Below are positions 1 to 5,889 of a stretch of 7,179 nucleotides of DNA, piece after piece. The DNA comes from Colimorpha_A sp045591885 (GTDB lineage: Bacteria > Bacillota > Clostridia > Oscillospirales > CAG-272): positions 1 to 7,179 of the forward strand of contig JAZNTT010000049.1 of assembly GCA_045591885.1 (NCBI GenBank), read 5' to 3'. Each line of letters begins with the position of its first letter. The stretch's first letter is position 1. A program made the position numbers and the translations under genes. Below the pieces are notes generated by a model. That model worked only from the letters and a program-made list of their open reading frames with translations, had not been told where the DNA came from and made no database searches.

Positions 1-423
1 GTTGAAAACGAGGTCGTCGGCAAGATAAACGGGGGATTTCTCGTTCTTCTCGGCGTCGGAAAGGGCGATACCGAAGCGGAAGCCGACCTGCTCGCATCGA
101 AAATAGCTAAAATGCGTATTTTCTGTGACGAAAACGGCAAAATGAACCTGTCGCTTAATCAAGTCGGCGGCGAAATTCTCGTAATTTCGCAGTTCACCCT
201 CTACGCAAGCTGCGTTCACGGCAACCGTCCCGACTTTTTCGCCTCCGAGGGTCCCGTCCGTGCAAATGAGCTTTACGAGTATTTTACCGAAAAGGTGAAA
301 GCCCTCTCGGAATGTAAGACCGAGCACGGAATCTTCGGCGCGGATATGAAGGTCGAGCTTCTCAATGACGGTCCCGTTACCATTATCCTCGACACAGACG
401 AGCTTCGAAAGGACAAAAAATGA
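1..423 (+). CDS. dtd: D-aminoacyl-tRNA deacylase (5' end outside window)
   Basis: This protein hydrolyses D-amino acids (and mischarged glycine) from tRNA in the cytoplasm, acting as a chirality proofreader. The frame is open from base 1, and 140 residues are visible. Comparison from memory with E. coli DTD suggests that about 14 N-terminal residues, including the start codon, lie to the left. Two family signatures are present: SQFTLYA at visible residues 63-69 (active-site SQFTL motif) and NDGPVTIILDT, with the cross-subunit Gly-Pro motif at visible residues 124-125. The segment GNRPDFF matches the usual GxRPxF stretch. The C-terminal Lys-rich tail is slightly longer than in E. coli. The stop overlaps the hemZ start (ATGA, 420-423), so the two are probably translationally coupled. 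Dtd beside hemZ is a common clostridial arrangement. Family assignment is secure; the start and promoter cannot be seen. Confidence 0.95.
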   Translation, partial: VENEVVGKINGGFLVLLGVGKGDTEAEADLLASKIAKMRIFCDENGKMNLSLNQVGGEILVISQFTLYASCVHGNRPDFFASEGPVRANELYEYFTEKVKALSECKTEHGIFGADMKVELLNDGPVTIILDTDELRKDKK

Positions 424-1856
424 TAGTTAAGATCGACGGGGATATAACCCGTACATACTGTCAAAATCTTTGCCTCATATTTTTTCCCGGCGCGAAGTTT
501 CCCGAAAACGAGGTGCAGTCAGGTGAAATTCCCGAGGCAAACGTGGTTTTACGTGAAGAAAACGGCGTATATGAATCAAAAGTAACGCTTTTTGACGGCA
601 AAAACACCGCCATCGGCGAGGGAAAAGCCGAATTTAACGAAATAAGAACCCCCGACAGAGCAAAAAAGCTCGCAGTCGGCAAGGCATTTCAAAAAGCAGG
701 CGAAATTTTGCTCGGACAAGCACCGCCGTGGGGAATTTCGACGGGCGTTCGCCCTTCTAAGCTCGCGGAAGAGCTGATGGGCAAGGGCTTTTCGCGTGAA
801 GAGACCCTTGAAGCTCTGAAGCGTGATTTTCTCATTCGACCCGACAAGGCGGCACTGCTCACCGAGGTAAACGAGCGTCAGAAATACGCGCGTTCGCTTC
901 TCGGAAACGATACCTGCTCGCTATATATTTCGATTCCCTTCTGCCCGACGAGGTGCGCGTACTGCTCCTTCGTTTCCTATTCTACGCCGCGTTACCTCGC
1001 GACACTTCCCGATTATCTTGACAAGCTCTGTCTTGACATTGCGGATAAATGCAAAAAGATAAACGAATCGGGCAAGTCCCTTACTACCGTATACATAGGC
1101 GGCGGCACGCCTACCGTCCTTGACGAAAAACAGCTTGACCGCCTTCTTTCCACGGTTGTGGAAAACATAAATAGACATAATATCCTCGAATTTACCGTCG
1201 AAGCGGGTCGCCCCGACACCGTGACGAAGGAAAAATTCAATATTATGACCTCCTACGGCGTTGACCGCACGAGCATAAATCCGCAGATACTTGACGATTC
1301 GGTGCTTGAAGAGATCGGTCGCCGTCATACGGTTGAAGATTTCTACCGCGCTTATGAAATCGCGGTCAAAAGCGGCATAAGAAGCATAAATACCGATCTT
1401 ATAGCGGGGCTTCCGACGGCAACCGAGGAAAGCTTCTGCCGTACAGTCGATGATATAATTGCCCTGAATCCGCAAAACGTCACCGTTCACACCTACTGCG
1501 TAAAGCGCGCAGCATCCTTTACAACAGAAGCACTGATAGAGGGCGACAAGCGCGGTATCTACTCGTTTTTCGGGAATATCAGCTCCGCCTGTGTCGACTA
1601 TTCTCAAAAGGCGCTCGGAGAGGCGGGATATTTCCCCTATTACCTCTACCGTCAGAAAAATGCTCAGGGTAATCTTGAAAACGTCGGCTTCTGCCGTGAC
1701 GGATACGAGGGGCTTTACAACATATTTATTATGGAAGAGCTTCAGGACATCTACGCCGTCGGTGCAGGTGCCGTCAGTAAGTTTCTGTCCCCCGACGGCG
1801 GAAGGATTGAAAGAATATTCGAGCCGAAATACACATACGAATATATAAATAAGTAA
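420..1856 (+). CDS. hemZ: HemZ-family radical SAM protein (coproporphyrinogen dehydrogenase-like)
   Basis: This is a cytoplasmic radical SAM enzyme of the HemN/HemW/HemZ group, 478 residues. The first ~165 residues match the HemZ-specific N-terminal region, ending in a WGISTGVRPSKL block. The radical SAM domain follows, with C175-x3-C179-x2-C182 then S-F for the 4Fe-4S cluster, and the SAM-contacting GGGTP at 227-231. Further HemZ blocks are VEAGRPDT, TSINPQ, VHTYCVKRA, YYLYRQKN and NLENVG. After C182 comes x-Phe, as in HemW, rather than the fourth Cys of HemN. Family names imply oxygen-independent coproporphyrinogen III oxidation, but that activity is not well proven for Firmicute HemZ, so the substrate is uncertain. 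The protein ends soon after FEPKYTYEYINK, roughly 25 residues earlier than I recall for B. subtilis HemZ. The AAAGGA at 408-413 sits 6 bases before the ATG, supporting this start. Confidence 0.92.
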   Translation: MIVKIDGDITRTYCQNLCLIFFPGAKFPENEVQSGEIPEANVVLREENGVYESKVTLFDGKNTAIGEGKAEFNEIRTPDRAKKLAVGKAFQKAGEILLGQAPPWGISTGVRPSKLAEELMGKGFSREETLEALKRDFLIRPDKAALLTEVNERQKYARSLLGNDTCSLYISIPFCPTRCAYCSFVSYSTPRYLATLPDYLDKLCLDIADKCKKINESGKSLTTVYIGGGTPTVLDEKQLDRLLSTVVENINRHNILEFTVEAGRPDTVTKEKFNIMTSYGVDRTSINPQILDDSVLEEIGRRHTVEDFYRAYEIAVKSGIRSINTDLIAGLPTATEESFCRTVDDIIALNPQNVTVHTYCVKRAASFTTEALIEGDKRGIYSFFGNISSACVDYSQKALGEAGYFPYYLYRQKNAQGNLENVGFCRDGYEGLYNIFIMEELQDIYAVGAGAVSKFLSPDGGRIERIFEPKYTYEYINK

Positions 1857-1872
1857 CATAAAGGGTAAAAAA

Positions 1873-3510
1873 GTGAGTGCAAAAGCAAGAAAGGGAGCAT
1901 CACGAATGCTCTCGGGCGTCCTCGCTCTGACGATAGCAAATCTTTTCGTCAAGACCGTCGGACTCCTACTTAAAATACCGCTTCGCGGAATACTTTCCGA
2001 TAGCGGAATGGCGTACTACAATAACGCCTACGATATATACGCTTTCCTCTATACCGTGTCGAACGTGGGTCTGCCGACCGCCGTCTCGATGATGATCTCA
2101 GAAAACCGCGCAAGCGGTAATATAAGAGAAAGCAAGAAGATAATGAAGATCGCCATGTGGCTTTTCGTCGCAATCGGTCTAATTGGCACTTCAATTATGT
2201 TCTTCGGCGCGCCTCTCTTTGAAAAGGCTTACAAGATAGACAATCTGTCGTTCAGCATCATGGCGATCGCTCCGACGCTATTCTTTATCTGTATCGCATC
2301 GGCGCTCAAGGGCTATTTCCAAGGCTACCAGAACATGGTTCCGTCGGCGGTCTCGAACGTAATTGAGGCTGTCGGAAAGATGGCTCTCGGTATTCTCTTT
2401 GCAAATTACGCCGTTCAGACAGGCAAGCCGACACATATCGTCGCCGCTTACGCGGTGTTTGGTCTTACAGTCGGAGTTGCGGCGGGAATGGTGTCGCTCA
2501 TTATAAGAAAGATCGTCTTCAAGCCCGCAAAGTACGATACCGAATATGCCGATCTGCTTACCGACGGCATGGCGACCAGTCCGACCTCAAAGATAATCAA
2601 AACGCTTATCGCGATCGCCATCCCGATAACCCTTTCAAGCTCCGTCATGACCCTTTCAAACGTGCTTGACGGAATAATCCTCTCCCGAGGACTTCAAATA
2701 AACTACACGCAAGAGGTAACGAAGGCGTTCATCGGTAACTTAAAGACCTGCGTTACCCCGATAAGCAACATAATTCTCGCATTTGCAAACCCGATAACCT
2801 CCGTCATCGTGCCGCTGATCTCGGTTGCCGTTGCCGAGGGTAACAGCGACAAGGTCAAAAAGGCGATGAACACCGCGTTCCGTATGGCGGTCATCGTGAT
2901 TCTGCCCTGCGTTTTCGGAATTTCCGTTCTTGCCGAGCCGATAGTTGCATTCCTGTTCCGCTCCGCATCTGCGGCGAGAACTGCCGGCCCGCTCCTTTCG
3001 GTACACGTTATATCGGTGTTCTTTATGAGCATGATCTCAACGACCGCCGCGGTTCTTCAATCGCATAAGCTCGGCAGATACCCCGTTATCAGCGTTGCCA
3101 TCGGCGCTCTCGTCAAGGTCATATCGACGATGGCTCTCGTTTCGATAAAGGAGATCGGCGTTATGGGCTCGCCCATTTCGGCAATCCTTTCCTGCTTCAC
3201 GATCTCGGCAATGAATTTCTTCTTCATTCGTAAGAAGATCGGCTACACGCCGAATTTTGCAAAGCTCCTTATCAAGCCGCTCATTTCGGCGCTCGTTTGT
3301 GCCTGCGGTGCGATCGGATCGTATAAGCTTTACTATATGCTTATCGGAGTTGCCGATATTTCCCTCATGCTTTCGATATTCACGGCGGTGATCGTTTACG
3401 TTCTCACAATTCTCGTCATCCGCGGAATCACGCGCGAGGAGGTCGAAATGCTCCCCAAGGGTAAAAAGCTCGCAAGAGCGCTTTCTAAAATGAAGCTTTT
3501 GGCTGATTGA
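1873..3510 (+). CDS. SpoVB/MurJ-like multidrug/oligosaccharidyl-lipid flippase
   Basis: This is an integral membrane protein of 545 residues in the MOP flippase superfamily (polysaccharide biosynthesis / stage V sporulation protein B group, COG2244-like). Such proteins move lipid-linked sugars, for example peptidoglycan lipid II, across the cytoplasmic membrane. Many hydrophobic segments run the whole length, consistent with about 14 membrane helices. The block GYFQGYQNMVPSAVSNVIE (147-165) is typical of SpoVB-type proteins, as is the N-terminal KGASRMLSGVLALTIANL. Whether it acts in sporulation, general wall synthesis or capsule export cannot be told. The GTG at 1873 has AAAGGG at 1860-1865 and keeps the basic N-terminus usual for the family. 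ATG 1906 (residue 12), with AAGGGAG at 1891-1897, is a credible alternative start. The gene begins 16 bases after hemZ and closes the run before a strong terminator. Confidence 0.85.
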   Translation: MSAKARKGASRMLSGVLALTIANLFVKTVGLLLKIPLRGILSDSGMAYYNNAYDIYAFLYTVSNVGLPTAVSMMISENRASGNIRESKKIMKIAMWLFVAIGLIGTSIMFFGAPLFEKAYKIDNLSFSIMAIAPTLFFICIASALKGYFQGYQNMVPSAVSNVIEAVGKMALGILFANYAVQTGKPTHIVAAYAVFGLTVGVAAGMVSLIIRKIVFKPAKYDTEYADLLTDGMATSPTSKIIKTLIAIAIPITLSSSVMTLSNVLDGIILSRGLQINYTQEVTKAFIGNLKTCVTPISNIILAFANPITSVIVPLISVAVAEGNSDKVKKAMNTAFRMAVIVILPCVFGISVLAEPIVAFLFRSASAARTAGPLLSVHVISVFFMSMISTTAAVLQSHKLGRYPVISVAIGALVKVISTMALVSIKEIGVMGSPISAILSCFTISAMNFFFIRKKIGYTPNFAKLLIKPLISALVCACGAIGSYKLYYMLIGVADISLMLSIFTAVIVYVLTILVIRGITREEVEMLPKGKKLARALSKMKLLAD

Positions 3511-3514
3511 TATT

Positions 3515-3544
3515 AAAACAGGCGGACGTTGTCCGTCTGTTTTT
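3515..3544 (+). terminator. Intrinsic terminator after the flippase gene
   Basis: The arms ACAGGCGGAC (3518-3527) and GTCCGTCTGT (3531-3540) pair with one G-T wobble around a GTT loop. An A-run before and a T-run (3541-3544) after extend the stem, so it may also work on the opposite strand. It lies five bases beyond the flippase stop and ends the dtd-hemZ-flippase unit. Confidence 0.9.
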
Positions 3545-3566
3545 GTGTTGGAAGAATGTCGCGAAA

Positions 3567-3721
3567 AAGCCTTCCCCTTAGGGAAGGTAATACGACGTTC
3601 ACTCTATTTTTGGTAAGGGAGGGGCGTGGCGAAGCTTAGGGGCGTTATTATACCTTCTCCAGTGGGAGGAAGGTAATACAACGTTCACTCTACCTTTGGT
3701 AGGGGAGGGGTTTCCCCTCCC
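3567..3721. repeat. Palindromic intergenic repeat patch with two 43-base direct copies
   Basis: Bases 3582-3624 and 3668-3710 are direct copies differing at 4 of 43 positions, with start points 86 bases apart. Each begins GGAAGGTAATAC and ends GGGAGGGG. Three inverted repeats flank or include them: CCTTCCC/GGGAAGG (3570-3587, loop CTTA), an imperfect CCTTCTCC/GGAGGAAGG (about 3653-3673), and GGGAGGGG/CCCCTCCC (3703-3721, loop TTT). No open reading frame is credible here and no transposase is present. The patch resembles decayed copies of the dispersed palindromic elements seen between genes in many gut Clostridia. That resemblance is from memory and cannot be confirmed from one window. Confidence 0.7.
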
Positions 3722-3785
3722 GCGTAAAAACGATGTTACTTTCAAACGCTCTAATAACCTCAAATAAAAATTTTCTCAAAAAATC

Positions 3786-3814
3786 TTGAAATCCGCCGAA
3801 AAGTATGTTATAAT
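3786..3814 (+). promoter_or_regulatory. Sigma-A promoter of the metK-folA unit
   Basis: The -35 TTGAAA (3786-3791) and perfect -10 TATAAT (3809-3814) are separated by 17 bases, with a TGT just before the -10 (extended -10). Transcription should start near 3821, at the first base of the riboswitch P1 stem, which strongly supports the call. Confidence 0.88.
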
Positions 3815-3821
3815 ATCACCG

Positions 3822-3936
3822 TTCTTATCAAGAGTGGCGGAGGGACCGGCCCTGTGAAGCCCGACAACCATTTGGCGCGAGCGTGATGAATACTCGGAAA
3901 ACCGCCAAAAAGGTGCCAAATCCGGGCAGATGAGAG
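3822..3936 (+). promoter_or_regulatory. SAM-I (S-box) riboswitch aptamer
   Basis: This leader RNA binds S-adenosylmethionine and controls the downstream metK. P1 is formed by TTCTTATC (3822-3829) and GATGAGAG (3929-3936), eight pairs including two wobbles, the same arms as I recall for B. subtilis yitJ. The conserved core follows: AAGAG, GGCGGAGGGACC (kink-turn region), GGCCCTGTGAAGCCCGACAACC, and AGGTGCCAAATCC (3911-3923). P3 is ACC/GGT extended by TTTGGCG (3871-3877) with CGCCAAA (3903-3909), capped by a CGAG/CTCG helix (3878-3881 with 3893-3896). Only about six bases (GGGCA region) separate the conserved TCC from P1, so the usual P4 hairpin seems to be missing. The SAM-I identity of the core is very clear. 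Variant classes (SAM-IV, SAM-I/IV) should be tested because of the missing P4. Confidence 0.95.
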
Positions 3937-3955
3937 TTAAATTTTAAGAAAAGAT

Positions 3956-3981
3956 GACCCTCGTTCTGCGAGGGTCTTTTT
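3956..3981 (+). terminator. Riboswitch expression-platform terminator
   Basis: The stem GACCCTCG (3956-3963) with CGAGGGTC (3969-3976) is perfect, its loop is TTCTG, and five T's follow. It lies between the aptamer and metK. Its 5' arm and loop (CTCGTTCTGC, 3960-3969) can instead pair with GCAGATGAG (3926-3934), which overlaps the 3' arm of P1. SAM binding stabilises P1 and so should favour termination. Confidence 0.92.
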
Positions 3982-4030
3982 GTCCCCTCGGAACGAAAAC
4001 AAGAGAGAATTTCAGAAGAAGGAAGAAAAA

Positions 4031-5203
4031 ATGAGAAAGCTATTTACATCAGAATCAGTAACCGAAGGACATCCCGACAAAATTTGTGACAAAATTTCCG
4101 ACTCCGTCCTTGACGCGATACTCGCTATCGACCCGATGGCGCGTGTTGCCTGCGAAACTACCGTAACGACGGGTGTTATCTCGATAATGGGCGAGATCAC
4201 GACCACGGCGGTGATTGATTTCCAGACCATCGCACGCGAGGCGGTAAGAGCGATCGGCTACGACCGCGGTAAGTACGGCTTCGACTGCGACACCTGCGCG
4301 GTCATAAACATGGTACACGGTCAGTCTCCCGACATCGCCCTTGGCGTTGACCTTTCCTACGAGGCAAAGGAGGGTAACGGTGACGGTCTTGACACAGGTG
4401 CAGGCGACCAGGGTATGATGTTCGGCTACGCTTGCGACGAGACGCCTGAGCTTATGCCCCTCCCGATTTCGCTTTCACACGCGCTTGCGAAGAAGCTTAC
4501 CGAGGTAAGAAAGAACGGCACGCTTTCCTATCTCCGTCCCGACGGTAAGACTCAGGTCACCGTTGAATACGATGGAGACAAGCCCGTCCGTATCGACACC
4601 GTTGTAGTTTCTTCTCAGCACGACGGTGAAATTACACTTGAGCAGATAAGAGAGGACGTAAAGAAGCACGTTATCTACGCGACTGTCCCCTCCTCCCTTA
4701 TCGACGAAAACACCAAGATATACGTTAACCCCACGGGCCGTTTCGTTGTCGGCGGTCCTCACGGCGACTCGGGTCTTACCGGCAGAAAGATAATCGTTGA
4801 CACCTACGGCGGATATTCCCGTCACGGTGGCGGCGCGTTCTCGGGTAAGGACCCGACGAAGGTTGACCGCACAGGTGCTTACGCCTGCCGTTACCTTGCG
4901 AAAAACATCGTAAAAGCAGGTCTTGCGACCAAGTGTGAGGTTCAGCTCGCTTACGCCATCGGCGTTGCGAAGCCCGTTTCCGTCATGGTTGACACCTTCG
5001 GCACAGGCAAGGCCCCTGAGGATATTATCTGCGATAAGATTTGTCAGCTCGTTGACCTCCGTCCTGCCGCACTCATCAAGCGCTTCGATCTCCGTAAGCC
5101 GATATACGCTCAGCTTGCCGCTTACGGTCACCTCGGTCGCGAGGAGCTGAACGTCGGCTGGGAAAAGACCGACATCGCCTCTGAGCTTGCGACGCTTCTT
5201 TGA
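4031..5203 (+). CDS. metK: S-adenosylmethionine synthetase (methionine adenosyltransferase)
   Basis: This cytoplasmic enzyme makes SAM from methionine and ATP, releasing phosphate and pyrophosphate. It has 390 residues, against 384 in E. coli. ATP and substrate motifs are all present: GHPDK (13-17, with H14 aligning with the E. coli active-site His), GDQGMMFGYA (125-134), the loop GGPHGDSGLTGRK (241-253) and GGGAFSGKDPTKVDR (266-280), followed by the C-terminal AAYGHLGR and WEKTD. Nothing essential appears altered. The ATG at 4031 is chosen because AAGAAGGA (4016-4023) precedes it at good spacing and the protein then starts MRKLFTSESVTEGHPDK, as in the family. Reading from the in-frame TTG at 3980 would start inside the terminator. 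Expression should be lowered by high SAM through the leader. The strong preference for codons such as GAC, AAG and GGT suggests high expression. It is followed by folA after one base. Confidence 0.98.
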   Translation: MRKLFTSESVTEGHPDKICDKISDSVLDAILAIDPMARVACETTVTTGVISIMGEITTTAVIDFQTIAREAVRAIGYDRGKYGFDCDTCAVINMVHGQSPDIALGVDLSYEAKEGNGDGLDTGAGDQGMMFGYACDETPELMPLPISLSHALAKKLTEVRKNGTLSYLRPDGKTQVTVEYDGDKPVRIDTVVVSSQHDGEITLEQIREDVKKHVIYATVPSSLIDENTKIYVNPTGRFVVGGPHGDSGLTGRKIIVDTYGGYSRHGGGAFSGKDPTKVDRTGAYACRYLAKNIVKAGLATKCEVQLAYAIGVAKPVSVMVDTFGTGKAPEDIICDKICQLVDLRPAALIKRFDLRKPIYAQLAAYGHLGREELNVGWEKTDIASELATLL

Positions 5204-5204
5204 T

Positions 5205-5705
5205 ATGAGTATCGAAGCTATTGTCGCGGTAGATAACGCGTGGGGAATAGGTAATAAGGGCGAGCTTCTTTGCCGTGTCCGTGACGATCTACGCAATTTC
5301 CGTTCGGTAACGAGCGGAAAGACCGTCATTCTCGGCTCAAAAACGCTATCTACCTTCCCGAACGGTCAGCCGCTTAAAAACCGCAGAAACATAATTCTCT
5401 CCCGCCGCGAGGACTATAAGGTTGACGGCGCCGAGGTCGCACACAGCGCTAAAGAAGCTCTTTCGATGATAGGTGAGAACGAAAACGCCGTCGTTATCGG
5501 CGGTGACAGTATCTACAAGCTGTTTCTTCCCTTTTGCGAAAGAATTTACGTCACGAAGTTCGATATTACTCTCCCTGCCGACGCATTTTTCCCGAATCTT
5601 GACGAGCTTGGCTTCAAAATCGAGAGCGAAAGCGAGGAATTCCTATCAACTCCCGACGATTCCCCCGCGGGAATGAAGTGGAAAATTGTTACTTACGTTA
5701 AATAA
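5205..5705 (+). CDS. folA: Dihydrofolate reductase
   Basis: This enzyme reduces dihydrofolate to tetrahydrofolate with NADPH in the cytoplasm, feeding one-carbon metabolism. It has 166 residues, near the usual 160. Visible DHFR features are IVAVDNAWGIG (6-16), the catalytic acid in RDDL (D28, E. coli D27), folate-binding R60 in PLKNRRNI (E. coli R57), the NADPH-binding GGD at 99-101 in VIGGDSIY, and T117 in YVTKF (E. coli T113). The near-invariant Pro-Trp before the catalytic helix is replaced by Leu-Cys (L22-C23), and the cofactor-loop GRxT is GSKT (44-47). The start is ATG 5205, one base after the metK stop, with no clear Shine-Dalgarno, so translational coupling is likely. An upstream TTG at 5187 would overlap metK and is not needed. 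It probably shares the SAM riboswitch control of metK. Confidence 0.93.
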   Translation: MSIEAIVAVDNAWGIGNKGELLCRVRDDLRNFRSVTSGKTVILGSKTLSTFPNGQPLKNRRNIILSRREDYKVDGAEVAHSAKEALSMIGENENAVVIGGDSIYKLFLPFCERIYVTKFDITLPADAFFPNLDELGFKIESESEEFLSTPDDSPAGMKWKIVTYVK

Positions 5706-5712
5706 CGGAAAT

Positions 5713-5736
5713 CCGCCGATTTCTCGGCGGTTTTTT
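5713..5736 (+). terminator. Intrinsic terminator after folA
   Basis: The perfect seven-pair stem CCGCCGA (5713-5719) / TCGGCGG (5724-5730) has a TTTC loop and six T's. It starts eight bases after the folA stop and closes the metK-folA transcript. Confidence 0.92.
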
Positions 5737-5816
5737 ATTCGGAAGATTAAAGATTTTCCCAAAAGTACAGATTATAATTTCTATATTGTAAATAATTATA
5801 TTATTTCTCAAAACAG

Positions 5817-5845
5817 TTGAAAAATCTTTCGCTTTCTATTATAAT
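5817..5845 (+). promoter_or_regulatory. Sigma-A promoter of the YhaO-like gene
   Basis: TTGAAA (5817-5822) and TATAAT (5840-5845) are spaced by 17 bases, the same hexamers and spacing as the metK promoter. The surrounding 5760-5860 stretch is very A+T rich. The untranslated leader would be about 38 bases, with no riboswitch or hairpin that I can see. Confidence 0.82.
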
Positions 5846-5889
5846 TATAATGAATAACTATAAATATATACTCCCGAAAGAGAGATACT

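Noticed and set aside
921..1952. Long minus-strand open frame of 343 codons opposite hemZ
   Set aside because: It lies antisense to a clear HemZ gene, shows no recognisable domain and arises from the codon bias of the coding strand.
3567..3721. CRISPR array or attachment site in the repeat patch
   Set aside because: There are only two diverged copies, the spacing does not suit a repeat-spacer array, and no cas, integrase or tRNA gene is present.
3980..4030. Upstream TTG start extending MetK by 17 residues
   Set aside because: It would begin inside the T-run of the riboswitch terminator, has no ribosome site, and the added residues (Arg, Lys and Glu rich) are the translated leader. ATG 4031 fits both the ribosome site and the family N-terminus.
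4475..5329. Minus-strand open frame of 284 codons opposite metK and folA
   Set aside because: It overlaps two secure genes in antisense, and its composition mirrors their codon use. There is no promoter, ribosome site or recognisable motif.
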